Assembly: GCA_036320915.1 (NCBI GenBank)
Contig: JAXBDG010000011.1
Coordinates: 580,501-644,500, forward strand
From: Linnemannia elongata
Taxonomy: Eukaryota > Mortierellomycota > Mortierellomycetes > Mortierellales > Mortierellaceae
Direction: 5' to 3'
DNA length: 64,000 bases
In this document: positions 10,703 to 22,901 of the stretch, piece by piece
How positions within the stretch are numbered: the first letter of the stretch is position 1
Layout of the letters: each line of letters begins with the position of its first letter
Program-made: the position numbers and the translations under genes
The notes under the pieces: model-generated
The model's database searches: none
Told to the model about the DNA's origin: nothing
The model's input: only the letters and a program-made list of their open reading frames with translations

Positions 10703-12646
10703 ATGAAGATCACCAACTTTATTGCTAGCGTCGCGCTGGCGTTGACTCTGTCACTCCCAGCCATCACACGCGCCGAACGCGTTGTCGGGTACTATGGGCA
10801 GGTACTGTTCACTTTACTAAACAATCCCCATCATTGATCGAAAATCATTTCGACCCATATGAAACACGCACACGCTACAAGCCAATTCATACTCCTAAAT
10901 CTTTTGTCCATTCTCTGACCACTGAAACTACCATGCAAAAACAAAAAGACGGCAGGAGGAGTAAGTTGCTCAGACTACCCTCCCTTCGACCCAAAAGACC
11001 TCCCCATAGATCTCTACACCCACCTCAACTTTGCCTTCGCCTTAATTGAAGACTCCGGACTCATTGCCAGTCAGGAAGCAAAGGAGATTCCCAAGTACCA
11101 GCTGGTCAACGATCTCAAGAAGAAAAAACCTTCTCTTCGCACTGCGGTCACTGTTGGAGGATGGGATATGAACATGGCTCATTATTCGACTATGGTCTCG
11201 ACGCGTGAGAACCGTCAGAAGTTTATTAGATCTGCGATAGCGTTTGTTCGGAGATATGGATTTGATGGTCTTGACTTTGACTGGGAGTAGTAAGTATTTC
11301 ATTTTCTTACAGCTGTTTCAATTCCACCACAACAATGTTATCAAAAAGAATGTACAGGGGCGTATTTGTTTCTAACCTTTCTTTCCCTCATTCTGAACAA
11401 CCCCTGTATCAATAGCCCGGGTGACCCAAAGCGTGGGGGTAATGCACAGGACCCGGAGAACTTTGTCCTCTTCTTGAAGGAGATGAGGGAAGCTGCGGAC
11501 GCAGAAGTCCTCGAGAAGGGCCAGGAGAAATTGATTCTCAGTATTGCCCTCCCTGGAGGCCCCTTCCACGGTGACAACTTCCTCATCCCCAAGCTTGCTC
11601 CTCATGGTATGCTACTTTTTTTTTCTCTTGTTGCTGTGCTCAGTACATACACGTTTGCTCTTTTGTGCATTTACAGAGTCTCTAATTGGGATCTTTATTT
11701 TTTTTTCATAGTTGACTGGTTCAACATCATGGCCTACAATCTTCACGGGTAAGCAAACAGCCAAAAACGAAAGAACGTGTCTCAACATTCCCTTGTGACT
11801 CAACACCTCCTGTTTCGAGCACAAGCAACTAAATCTCCTCTTCCCAAAACCCTCTTTATGAACAACAGCCAATGGGAGTCCCAAGTCTTCTGTGCAGCCC
11901 CACTAAACGATCCAGCAAGCGACACGGAGTACAACGGCTACTCTCTCGTCCAAGCCATCCAATCCATGGCCCCCTCCACCGTCAACCCCCAAAAATTCAA
12001 CATCGGACTCTCCCTCTCCGGCGTCACCTTCACCCTCAAAGATCCCTCCCTCACCAACCCCGGTGCACCCGCTCACGGACCCGGCAAAAAGGGCTGCCAA
12101 GAAAAGGGCGCCATGTCCTATTTTGAAGCCTCGAAACTCATGGACCTCTTTGGAGAAAAGTCAGGAGTGACGGATACCTTCCAGAGGAGGATCACACAGG
12201 CTCCGAGGTTGGACGAGAAGAGTCAATGCGTGTACATGGTCGTGAATCAGGACCAGTGGGTTGGGATTGATACGCCAGAGACTTTTGCCAAGAAGGTGGA
12301 TTACTTCAGGAACTTTGGGTTTGGAGGGGTCAGTATCTGGTCGATGGACAGTGATACTGCGGATCATAGCTTGACAAAGTCGATTTCCATGGCTATCAAC
12401 GGCAGGGGCCCCACTCCCTCCTCAGCATTCGTTGGCGGCAGCGACAAAATGAATAGCGGCAACCACGGCAATAGCACGTCGTCTTCGGCACCCAACAACG
12501 TCGGCAAGGTAGATGGCGTGCTGCCAGATCACCCCATCTCACAGTCAACGAGCACTGCCAGCAGAAAACAGGACGTCAGGCACGTTACGATCAACACCAT
12601 CGCCGCCATTGTGATCATGTCTGTTATCGGTGCTCTGTTCGCATAA
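10703..12646 (+). CDS. GH18 chitinase, secreted, probably GPI-anchored
   Basis: Five exons: 10703-10801, 10949-11289, 11416-11606, 11712-11748, 11869-12646, giving 481 aa. A signal peptide is evident (MKITNFIASVALALTLSLPA, cleavage likely after ITRA). The GH18 catalytic motif DGLDFDWE lies at aa 139-146, with E146 the predicted acid/base and the following Tyr-Pro formed across an intron. The second family motif reads TVGGW rather than the usual SxGG. NIMAYNLHG and FGGVSIWSMD match later barrel strands. After aa about 400 comes a Ser/Thr/Asn/Gly-rich linker and a C-terminal hydrophobic tail (INTIAAIVIMSVIGALFA), as expected for GPI attachment to membrane or wall. It would hydrolyse beta-1,4-GlcNAc chains in the organism's own wall or outside. 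No chitin-binding module is visible. Exon 4 is only 37 nt. Confidence 0.93.
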
Positions 12647-12948
12647 AACACAAACCACTTTCTACACTTTAATAACACAAATACTGTAATATTCTCTTGC
12701 CAAATAACATGTACATATTTATTTTTCTTCCTTGTAGCGTCCCAATGACGCCATTAAGGTCGCTTCTGAAGGATATCATGCAAATCAGAAAAAAAGAAAA
12801 GAAAGAAAAAAGAAAAGAAAGAAAAAAGAAAAGAAAAAAAAAGGTCCTGAGGGAAGAAAAAAAAACAAAAAAAAAAAATATAGGCGCGAATCACCTTTGA
12901 ATGTGCTGAGTTGATAGATGAGGTGACGTTTAGTCACAGCGGACGAAC
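12647..12948. other. Convergent 3' intergenic spacer with A/G repeat
   Basis: About 300 bp lies between the stop codons of the chitinase (+) and TFIIF beta (-). It holds both 3' UTRs and the A/G-rich repeat described separately. No gene is seen. Confidence 0.5.
12789..12842. repeat. A/G minisatellite, about 16-bp unit x3
   Basis: The unit AAAAAAGAAAAGAAAG is repeated about three times with small variation at the end, in the 3' spacer between the chitinase and TFIIF beta genes. Confidence 0.8.
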
Positions 12949-14427
12949 TCACTCAACCTCTACCATCTCTTCGTCAGTTTCATCGAAATCTTCCTCATCA
13001 TCGTCGACCTCCTCCTGTACAGCTGCTTCGGCCTGTGTCGCTGTCTCGCCAGAGCCAACACCAACAGCTGCGGGGTTGAACGTCGTCTCCAATTCCGCAT
13101 TGACAACACCGGACGCTGGTCGAGAAGATGACGACGAGCCGCCTGACGAGCGTCCTGCACCGCCCGCAAACTCTGGCTTCAGCTGGTACTTTGCAGTGTA
13201 AGGACCCTTCTTGATAAAGTTGCAGATCTCTGCCAAAACATCCTTCAAATACGTCTGGGGCTGCTTCACGTACTCGACCAGACCCTTGAAAGACCAGTAA
13301 GGATATTGCTCGAATGCAGTGAACAATAGATCCATGAGTTCGTTCTTGGGCATACGAGTCGTCTTTTGATCCATCTGCACCTTGACTTTCTTTTGCTATT
13401 AGCCCGCGACAGAAAATAATTGAGGCGTCAGAGACAAGGCCAAAATAAATACACATACCCATGCCAAAATTGCTGAGCAATAAATAGATATAGTATTTCA
13501 CTTACAATGAATCCATTGCGGACACCCATTCCTGGCAAGAACATGCCTCCACGTCCTCCTGCACCATCCGCACCTTTGTTGTTGTCTCCCAAGATCTGGA
13601 CGTGACGTCCTCCCTTCTTATTAGCTTCCAGAGTGCGCTCACGCATAATCTCGCGGTACTCTGGGCTTCCTGGGTTGGGAGTCACAGCGCACTCATGTTT
13701 GATCGTGGCCAAGATCGACGTGGCCTTTCCAGTCGGGTATCCAGGCGCATGAGGCGGTTTTGGGTGAGGTCCTGTAGGCTCTGTGAAGACAAAGGTATTG
13801 TTGACTGTGTTGGGGTTCATGTTAAGGCGATAGGTCTTAGGTAGGCTCTGGGTGTGATCGTCGTCTGGGAGGATGAGTTGGAAGGGTGCAGCATTCGGGT
13901 CATTTGGGTTTGTCCTGCGCACAGCAGATAAAGATGGAAGGCGAATTTAGCATTTCGATCTCGTTCATGTTTTATAAGTATCATTGACGACAGAAGATCG
14001 TTCGCAGTGGGGTCTTTACAACAAAACGATTGATCGACTTACTGGTTAAATATCCTAACCTTTCCAAGGTTGACACCCTCCTCGTTGATGTTTGACCACC
14101 TATCCGCCAAGAACTTGGGGATCTATTTACAATTCCAGTTTGTTGAAGGAAAACGATATTCAAAGTTATAAGTCTCGTTCTCATAGGAGTGGACAATAAC
14201 GAAAGTCAATAGGGGCTCTCGCTGGAAACAATCAATCATTCAATAAGTACCTTGACAAGCCAAGCCTGGGTCTCGGCCTTTGTAAGGTCAAGGTCCCCGA
14301 CAACGTTGCCGTCCTCGTCGACCATTTCGTCCTCGGACTCGACAGCCACCTTTGTTTCCTCGCCGTCGTCGAACAGCTCCTCAAAGTCTGCGGGGCGCTT
14401 GCGCGAGTTTCTTTCCGTGTCACTCAT
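12949..14427 (-). CDS. TFG2: Transcription initiation factor IIF subunit beta (RAP30/Tfg2)
   Basis: Four exons: 14427-14251, 14122-14043, 13914-13506, 13395-12949, giving 370 aa. The N-terminus is acidic, followed by the TFIIF beta core starting DLTKAETQAWLVKIPKFLAD, with FNQTNPNDPNAAPF and a LNMNPNTVNNTFVFTE-like strand. After the third intron comes the C-terminal winged helix: RMPKNELMDLLFTAFEQY, WSFKGLVEYVKQPQ, LKDVLAEICNF and a KYQLKPEF end. A disordered acidic tail finishes the protein (EEDFDETDEEMVEVE). It binds RNA polymerase II with TFIIF alpha and helps place the polymerase at promoters in the nucleus. The length lies between human RAP30 (249 aa) and yeast Tfg2 (400 aa). The exon 4 acceptor could alternatively be 6 nt downstream, changing two residues only. 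Confidence 0.95.
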
Positions 14428-15451
14428 GGCGTCTTTTATGTATTTGCTGTGCTTTTGTTCTGGAGTGAATGTGATGAGTGTGTATGCGTGTGTCGTTTGG
14501 TTGTCTCTGGCGAAGAGCGTTTTTTCTTTTATAGATGTTCAGGTCGGTTCTGAGGTAGTAAGAAGAAGAAGACGAGAGTAGTAGGCTTTGACCAGGTGTT
14601 CGAGCGTTGAGCGGTTGGGCGTCGTCTGTGATCGCGCTGAACAATAGGAGTCAAGAAAAGAGATGCGCCCAGTTTAGTTGCGCGGCACTTTCGTCTTTTT
14701 ATCTCTCCCATCTCACAGGGTTGACCTAAGTTGGGTGGCTTAGCTAGAATTTGAGCCTCGAAGGAAGAAGTCCATTTTGATAATGTGGCACACGGCACGG
14801 ACTGGCTGGATTCCCTCTTTCGAAATCTTTTTCCGTATGTGAGGATACTCAAGCTCGTGAGGAGAGAGAGAAGACAGCACATCCATCGATGGATACAGCA
14901 TCATACAACCATCCAACACAATAACTATATCAAACCATCGCAACAAACACTCTCAACCCATCCACCATCCTCATATATCAATTACCCGCCGTCATCAGGA
15001 TCCATATCGCCACCGTCATTTTCACTATTCCTGCAAGCTATACTTCAGCTTTACAGGATTTGTCCCGCCTCCATGTGAACCCCATGTGTCTAAATGGGGT
15101 CTTGTCACTCTGTCACCCAGGAGAACACTGGATCCTATTTCCAGACATCAGCGATGGAGATCTGATCCATCAGCATCACAATCTCAACACCTGCGATAAA
15201 CCCATCAACTCGTGCCAAATCTCAGCATAAAACTCGACATCAGCCTCTGTCCAACAGAAACATACGGTACCACCTTATACCACCCAACATAACTTCTCAG
15301 GAATCATTCAGGATATCACTCAATTGATCCCCTTTACTAAGGACCCAGCAACCATCACCTCCTAGCAGGACCCTTGATCGATCTCCTAACAACGACAAAG
15401 AGCAGAAGAACTGATCAGCAACATATGTGTTCTTTTTTCTGCCCATAGAAA
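14428..15451. promoter_or_regulatory. Divergent intergenic region between TFIIF beta and eL32
   Basis: About 1.0 kb lies between divergent starts. Just before the eL32 ATG there is a pyrimidine-rich tract ending in CCCATAG (acceptor-like), so a 5' UTR intron of the ribosomal protein gene is possible. No other feature was recognised. Confidence 0.4.
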
Positions 15452-16243
15452 ATGGTCACTCCTCTCAAGAAGCACACCATCGTGAAGAAGCACACCGCTA
15501 CCTTCAAGCGTCACCAGTCTGACCGCTACAAGACCGTCAAGGTACGCCTTCGTTCAGGACGAAAACAAGCGAAAGACAGAGAGGGAGCTGTTATGAATGA
15601 GACGGTCTGGAGGAAGTAAACAGGAATCGGCAAAGGCAACTCAACACAACAGGGATCTCAGACACTAGTGGCAGGAGCGATTTCAAGCAACCTGGTTCGG
15701 TGTGGTGATCAGTAGATTGGAGATGATGCGCAAACAACCCATTCTTCAGGAAACCACAAAACGACTTGATTGCTTCCAACCACTTCACTCGGCAACGAAG
15801 TCTACTTCAAAACCGCTCAATCACATTAACTGGAGGAGCTCGGCGACAGGGACTTGCAGGTGTTATTCAATATTCATGCCGAAAGTAACTAACACCGGAC
15901 TTTTCTTCAATTGATATGTGCCATCTCGGTATAACAGGAGTCATGGAGAAAGCCCAAGGGTATTGATAACCGTGTCCGTCGTCGCTTCAAGGGCCAGATC
16001 GCCATGCCCAAGATCGGTTACGGTAACAACAAGTTGACCCGCCACTTGATGCCCTCCGGCTTCAAGAAGTTCGTCGTCGCCAACATTGCCGAGTTGAACC
16101 TCTTGTTGATGCACAACCGCACCTTCGCTGCCGAGATTGCCCACAACGTCTCCTCCCGCAACCGCATCGCCATCGTCGAGCGTGCCCAGCAGCTCAACAT
16201 CCGCGTCACCAACGCTAACGCTCGCGTCCGCACCGAGGCTTAA
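15452..16243 (+). CDS. RPL32: 60S ribosomal protein eL32
   Basis: Two exons, 15452-15541 and 15938-16243, give 131 aa, the usual size of eL32. Diagnostic segments are [19 protein letters not shown] before the intron and [19 protein letters not shown] after it, then [20 protein letters not shown]. It is a structural component of the large ribosomal subunit. Codon use is strongly biased to C-ending codons, as expected for a highly expressed gene. The single intron is 396 nt and sits at phase 0; no clear snoRNA was seen in it. Confidence 0.97.
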
Positions 16244-16499
16244 ATCATTTGAGCGCGATTTCTTACTTGTATAACGCGTTTTTTGATTAAAAACTTCAAC
16301 AAAAAACTTCACCCAAAACCATCAACCTCCCTTCGACAAACTCATCTTGCTTTAAAGAATAAATCATCTAAAAATGATGAGTGTGTGTGTTGCTTCTTCC
16401 AATCCTCTTCCTCCCTCTTCCCGCTCTTTGCAATGGTTATCATGGCATCAAGTTTGAAAGGCATGTTCGGAACAGAGGATATGACAATCTATTTCAAAT

Positions 16500-19400
16500 C
16501 TAGGATGAGGGGGACTCGTTGGACTCTACGATACGGAATCGATCAAAAGACTCGATCAGGTTATAAAGACTCGACTCGGGACGCGACTGGTAGTACGCCT
16601 CTTCCGGATCCACAACCTGCTGTTGCTTCCTCGTATTCTTGCCACCACCTTTCTTCTGTTGCTGTTGTTGTTGTTGGCCCTCCTGAATACCCTGAATCAA
16701 ATCGCGTTGCAACAACGGCGCCAGCGAAGGATCCTGTTGAGCAATCCTCTTGACCTCATCTTGCTTCAACTGCTCCCCTGCCTTCTTGAATAGTCGGCCG
16801 CTATGCCCTTTCATAGGTCCTGCCACCGTGCCCCCTAATCCTGGTGTACCAAGACCAGAAGCAGCGGAGGCGCCTTGGTGGTCCAGTCCAATCAGGGTCA
16901 TATAGATCGTATGCCGATGAGCGAGCGATTTCTTGAGTCTCAGAGCTACCTTGACTTTGTCAAACAACCGGAACTGGACAAGACTCGATACATTAGGCGA
17001 AGACGCATGAGATCCCAAGGCCTGTGGCGGGACCTTGACCGAGATCTGTGTCATCAGATCCGTATCCATCTCACATCCGGAAATCGACACCAAATGGTCC
17101 TTTCCTCCACTTTCGCCATCAGGCTTGAGCGCCGAAAGCGGGATCGAAATTTCGCCCGACTTCTCCTTCAGATACACAGGCCCCCTAATCCCAAACCTGG
17201 GCACAAACACAAAGAACCCATTCTCCCGAATCTCAGACACGATTCCCGTCTCGGTGAATGGCAGATCCTCCGCCTCGGGATCATCACCCCCATTCTCGAC
17301 CGCCGTCGGGTTCCGCGTCTTTTGGAGGACGTAGAGGGTCTGGAAGAGTTCGGTTGAGTCCTTCTGGGCCAGTTTGGATTCACGGTTCTTGTAGTTGAGA
17401 TGACCGGCCACTTGTTCCATCTTGAGGCCGTTCTTCAAAAAGTCGGACGAGTTGTCAGTCGTTTGAGGACTTGATCCCAGAAGACATGACATCAACTGTC
17501 GATGCACCACCAAATCTGCATATCGACGAATCGGAGACTAGTTTTTTGGTCGCAGTTCACGCAAGAACAGAAGACAAGTTAGAGAATCATTTCCTTCGGT
17601 ATATTCATTCATAATAACGAAAGAATATGGGAGCACTTACGGTAAAGTGGGTATAAAAGTCAAGAGCAAGACCATAATGGGCGTATTTGCTGACTTCCAT
17701 GGATCCTGAAGAGATATAGCTCGCCTCAGACATAGCCATCGTCGCCATTGTCTTCAACAGCTTGACAAACTCGATATCGTTCACGCTCTTGGCCGCGCAT
17801 TCCCTCAGCGAGTTGGCGAGGGCCAAGTTCGACGTCGTGTCAATCGAGAAACCCTATCACACAGCAAAGTGAAAAAAAGCGAACACAGTAAATGGAGAAG
17901 AACTTAAAATGCATAATACTCTCAATACCAATACCAACCAAGAAGAGACTTCATACCCTGCTCTCAGCGGCACGGAGCAACATCTTGAAGTGACTCTCAA
18001 TAGGGGGAGGATGGTGACGGAGCATGGCCGACTCTCTGAATCCTTGGTAGATCCGCTGGGCAACATAGCCGTTAGCCATGACCATGGCCTCCTCGATGAT
18101 CTGATGCACCTCCAGAGGTTGCTTTGGCAGAATATCCGAGATCCCACCGCCTTCCTCCTTGAACTTGAACTTGACTTCTGAGCTCTCCAGTTCCAACCCT
18201 CCCTTTGCCATACGGCGAGCCTAATACACATCATGGAAAGCAACGTGTTAGTCGTGCGCCACCAAAATGTACACTTCATCAAACACAAAATTTGAGACAG
18301 GCAAGGTAAACGTACTCTGACTTTGCGCATGGTCTTTGCCAGCAATACAACAGAAGGCTTGAGCTGCTTGCAGAGCTTGGCGTCCAATCCTGGTACAACA
18401 TCTTTGCCGTTCAACAAACCTTGAGCTTGCTCATATTCCATCTCGCAAGCAGACCGAATCACTGAACGTCCGTACCACGTTGTCAATACATTTGCCTCCG
18501 AGTCCAGTGTCCACATCACCGACACTATTGAGGAAACCAAACAAAAACAACAAACATGTCAGTCATATGCGAAACTTGCATTGTTCCTATCCTAACCTCT
18601 AAGCGGCCATAATAAGGACACTTACTGGCGTATCGGTCGACATGGTGACGAAGTGAGCAGAGCTGCTCACTGAGCACCTTAGGTAACATGTCGAAACGAC
18701 GGTCAGACAGGTAAACAGTCGTTCCACGAGCCCTTGCCTCCAGATCTGTCAACGAGTTCTCCTTGACAAAGTAACTGACATCCGCAATGTGTACTCCAAA
18801 CTCGATCTGTCCGTTCCCGATTTCCTTGATAGAGATGGCATCATCGATATCCTGACAGTTGGGAGGATCAATACTGAAAACGGTGTGATTTCTCAGATCT
18901 CGACGCCTGCTCAACTCTGCTGGATCTGCTACCCAGGGACGCTCTGGGGTGTTGATAGGCATCTCCTTCAATGAGCCCTCGCTGAAACCTTGCGTCGTCT
19001 GGGAAACAGAAATTCCGTGCTCGATCAAAATAGCAGAAATCTCCGTGTCCAGATCGTGTGCTGGCCCGATGCTACGGACGTAATGTCCATTAGGGTATTG
19101 TGAGTTGACAGGCCAGCTGTCAATACGGACAACAATTCGCTGATTAGCGAGGACCTTGGCGTCGTGGTGTCGAATCCTGATTTTGGGTATGATGGGGTTC
19201 AAGGGCAAAACCAGATGGAACGATCCTGCCTCCCTTTCAGAGCCCTCCTGCAAAGTAGCGACATAGGGTTGCCAGTTCCTAGACATGATACCGACCACTC
19301 GACCGGTAGGCTTCACTTCACGTGTGCGAACCCTGCCCGAGCTCTCTTCTTCATCCTCTGCTGCCGCATGGACTTCTTCAGGATTGTATGAGATATGGGT

Positions 19401-20828
19401 CGAAGGGGCCACCCAGGAAGACTTGTTCAAAAGCTCAACAACTACGACATCGCCGTGAACTGCTCGGTTCCTATGCTCTGATCCTACAATGACAATCTCA
19501 CCGATGTTTGCATCTCCGCGGATGAAGGCTTGATCCCGATGGTTGGCGCGGACTCGCATTACTCCCTGGAAGAACCGTTCCGACTTGACTCCCGCCTCCA
19601 GCTCCGAGAGAGGTTTGTACTATTCATAGTGAGTGCAAGCACAGCTGTCAGAATATTTATCTCCACGATATTTGGGGTCATCGATAACAATTTAAAAGCT
19701 TAGGCTTACTTCCTGGTATCCTGTTCCTCCAGATGACTTCTTTAAACTAGTCGAGCCCTGGGTCTTGTTCTCAAGATCATCCTCCAGAATAGCCTCCTTC
19801 AATGATGTCAAGAGCTCATGCAGTACCGCGGTCTTTGGCCAGAACTTTGTCAGGTAATCCTTTAAATTCATAACTGTAATTCCTGTAGTATCATCAATCT
19901 TCAAAACATCCTCTTGCTTAAACTATTGACAGGAATGGTAATATCAGAGTTAGCGGCTTAACCCTGCGCCATGCCAGAGGACGACGGAGATGCGAAACAA
20001 ATGTGAATGGTTACCTCTTCTGAAAGTAAAACGATATCCGCGCCTCCGTGCAAATGACGCCGATACCATGCCGCAGTTTGCACGAGCGCTCGCCAATCCC
20101 GGTGCTCGATCGATTCCTCGGGTTCCCGCAGGACGTTGGTTTCCTTGCAGTGCTCGTTACTGAAGACGACACTTCGACGCCGAGGGTCCTTGGCAACCTG
20201 ACGCAAGCTCTTGTACGTCCTTGACTTGTCCTCGCTCTGTAACTATTTTCATAACAAAAATTGAAGATCCGGATTAACCACGACAGGCCTTTGCTGAATA
20301 CAGGTCACCCTGCCTTGCCTTTCAATGAGGAAAGAAGAAGCCATACTCGTTGAAGAATCGTCTCCGTGAAAATGATGTTGGTCAGTTCCTCCTGCTCCAG
20401 CAATTCAACATATCGCAAAGCAACCTATTAAAATGTGCGACGATAAGACCATTAGTATGAGCATGTGTGCGTGTCAAAAAAGCAATTGATCCGTGTCAAA
20501 AGGATAAAATGAGGAGGGTCCTACAGAGTAGTCCGGGATCAGGTAGTATTCCTGTTCTGCACTCAAGAGACTGGATTCGACCTTGACAGCTTCGTGACAG
20601 GGTGGTTCCTTGGGGCATTGAGTTGACAGACACGGAATATCACTGCGGAGGTAAACTGTCGGCATAAAGGAGTAAGTTCGTTAGGAGGAAGTATTTTTTT
20701 AATTTTGGTTTGCATTATTTTGGTCTGTTGAATAGTAAGGATGAATAGAGAAGCGTACCTTCGCGTACCCTCTTGACGACGGTATTCTTGTTTGTCTTTC
20801 GGAAATGGACGTTTTCTTTCCTGAGCAT
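16500..20828 (-). CDS. DIS3L: DIS3L-like exosome 3'-5' exoribonuclease
   Basis: Ten exons: 20828-20759, 20655-20525, 20424-20347, 20242-20015, 19922-19710, 19619-18626, 18524-18316, 18220-17957, 17853-17641, 17537-16500. They join in frame to 1145 aa. Order: N-terminal Cys-rich CR3 motif (IPCLSTQCPKEPPC), PIN domain, OB folds, RNB domain, S1 domain, Gln/Lys-rich tail ending with SLYNLIESFDRF. The RNB active site keeps all four Asp (FSIDPPNCQDIDDA), and SPIRRYADLVVHR is intact, so 3'-5' exonuclease activity is expected. The PIN site looks degenerate: IPDYS replaces PDTN, and positions matching the human DIS3 Glu and later Asp are Arg, Trp and Glu. Segments such as DILPKQPLEVHQIIEEAM, MLRHHPPP and QKDSTELFQ resemble DIS3L rather than DIS3/Rrp44. 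It would act as the catalytic subunit of the cytoplasmic RNA exosome. DIS3L2 is excluded by the PIN/CR3 region. Confidence 0.9.
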
Positions 20829-21110
20829 GGCCTTGAGTGTGTGCGATGAGGTGAGAGCGAGTCTGAACATTCAAGCCCCTCATTCCACTCTCTCACTTCC
20901 TCACACGAAATGGCGAACAGTCACACGCACTCAATTGGTCCAACAAAGGCCGCAATTTTGACAAGGACCTCCTTGTTTTTTTGACATGTTGATATCTTTG
21001 TTTCCACCACCCCTTTCACTCACTCTCTCTTCTCTACACTTGCCCTCTTTCACTCTTGCTCACACACAACCACAATCAACCCAAGCTATATCCCTATCAA
21101 CATCTCTATA
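20829..21110. promoter_or_regulatory. Shared divergent promoter, DIS3L / CTR
   Basis: Only 282 bp separates the two divergent ATGs. The CTR side is C/T-rich with TCACTC and CTTGCTCAC motifs close to the start. No TATA box is evident on either side. Confidence 0.5.
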
Positions 21111-21812
21111 ATGGACCACGGCGGCGGACACGGAGGACACGGCGGTGGCGACGGCGGTGGCGGAGGAGGCGGCGGTGGCCATGATGGTGGACACGGAGGA
21201 GGAGACGACGCTATGTGCAGTATGAACATGCTCTTCAACTGGTCGACCGAGAACCTCTGTGTCGTTTTTGAATCCTGGAAGATCAACACGCCCTTTGCGC
21301 TCGTCGTATCCTGCATCGTCATCATCGGACTCTCGGCCTCGTACGAGATGCTCCGCGCCTACTCTCGCAAGTACGAGGAGCGTCTCTTGGAGGGTGCCAG
21401 AAAGAGACAGACCAGCGACGGATCCTCACATGCTGTCGGTGGAGCTGCTGAGGACCAGACCCCACTCCTGTCAGGCAGACCTTACACCCTGAGGTGAGCG
21501 TAGGGGCAAAGGAGAGCGTGCTCGCCAGAAGAGTCTACATGCTTTGTTGTTCTGGATTATTGTTCCTACGTTAACCGCTTTGCCTCGTTCTCTGTTGATA
21601 TGTTGTGAAAATGTAGACTGTCGAACCAGCAGCAGCTCACACGAGCACTGTTCTACATGGCACAGGTCTTTGTCGGGTTCTTCCTGATGCTCATCTTTAT
21701 GACCTACAACGGATATCTGATGGCTGCCACGGTCATCGGTGCGGGTGTTGGTTTCTTTTACTTTGGCGGAGACTCGTTGTCCTCCTCCACTAAGGCACTG
21801 AGCTGTCATTAG
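21111..21812 (+). CDS. CTR-family copper transporter
   Basis: Two exons, 21111-21493 and 21617-21812, give 192 aa. The N-terminal 35 residues are almost only Gly, His and Asp, followed by MCSMNMLFNW, the typical lead into TM1. TM1 is around PFALVVSCIVIIGLSASYEM. TM2 carries the MxxxM copper motif (MLIFM) and TM3 the packing motif GxxxG (GAGVG). The C-terminus ends SCH, like the Cys/His tails of this family. It would import Cu(I) as a trimer at the plasma membrane, or export it from the vacuole as Ctr2 types do; the sequence does not decide which. The extracellular metal-binding part is His/Gly-rich instead of Met-rich. Confidence 0.92.
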
Positions 21813-22901
21813 TGGCATTTTACTTATCCACAGCGACACTTGACTCGTAGAATCGTGTCTGCTATCTTACCACCATGTACTCCTTCCGTTCGTGAATGAA
21901 CCTGTAGCGGCTTGGCATTCTCCCAATACATATATTTCTTATTCCTATGACTCTTTGCTACAATCATTTTTTAAACCGGCTCCCGATGATTAATCGCGAT
22001 GACTGTGACGCTGTGAAGAAAGTAATCTACACAGCCTACTTGTCTACACTGAGAAAAGTCGTCTATCCATTGCAAGCGATTGTTATCGAAAAGGGCAATA
22101 AGCGGTGTTGACAAATGGAGCCCTCCTGTCTGTTTTTGGTGGCGAACCCAACACGTCTTATTGGAATAATTCGGACGATTTTAGCCCACATGTACTCTCT
22201 CCTTCTCTCACTTTCCCCGTTCTAATTTTGAAGACTTACAAAAGATTGACCCGCCTTGGCCATTTCGTTATCCTTGTCTTGGCTTTTCCTAGAGACTCTA
22301 TAATCTTGCTCGATCGCCACCATCCTCACAGCCATCGACACGTTACAAATGGAGTGAAGATTAGGGCGACGAGGAACGAAGAAAAGCCCTTGGATATCAT
22401 TGGATCGGAGAGTTAATTGACCGGGACGATGCGATTTGAAAGCACAAATCGACCATGTTTGGGTAAAATCCTCGGGTCTGAAAAGACGATGACAACCATC
22501 CTTGTCCTTGTTTGCAACTGACACCGTGCACACACACACACACAAGCGTACATGCACGAAACGTAATCATAGTTGGCCTCTCAAGCGAGCAAGTATGCCA
22601 AGCAGAGTCCTCTTCTCCACGCCCCTTTTCTTCGTCGTTCTTTGTTTTGTCGTGCTAGCCACAACAGAAGTACGACGATGTTTTGTCTAACGTGGAGGGC
22701 GTTGTCGTGAGTAGAACAGCCAACCGATCGATTGCTCTCAACTAAGGATTTGTCCGAGAAATAAAAGAACGAACTCTTTTTTTCCCCTCTTTTTCCATCG
22801 CCCTCCTCATTTCAACTCTCGATTCCTTTTTCACATTCACTCTTTGGCACTCTCATCCTCACCTTACCTCCATTACAACCTCACTTTTTTCTTCCTCCAG
22901 C
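21813..22901. other. Intergenic region before the P450 gene
   Basis: About 1.1 kb with a short (CA)n run at 22528-22543 and a C/T-rich leader from about 22770 to the P450 ATG, ending in CCTCCAGC directly before the ATG. No coding region was recognised. Confidence 0.5.

Noticed and set aside
15542..15937. A snoRNA inside the eL32 intron
   Set aside because: ATGATG-like and GTGATCA strings occur, but no paired C/D or H/ACA boxes at suitable spacing were found by eye.
21030..21110. A copper-response element (TTTGCTC type) in front of the CTR gene
   Set aside because: Only CTTGCTC, one mismatch and a single copy, is present within a C/T-rich tract, so it is not distinguishable from background.
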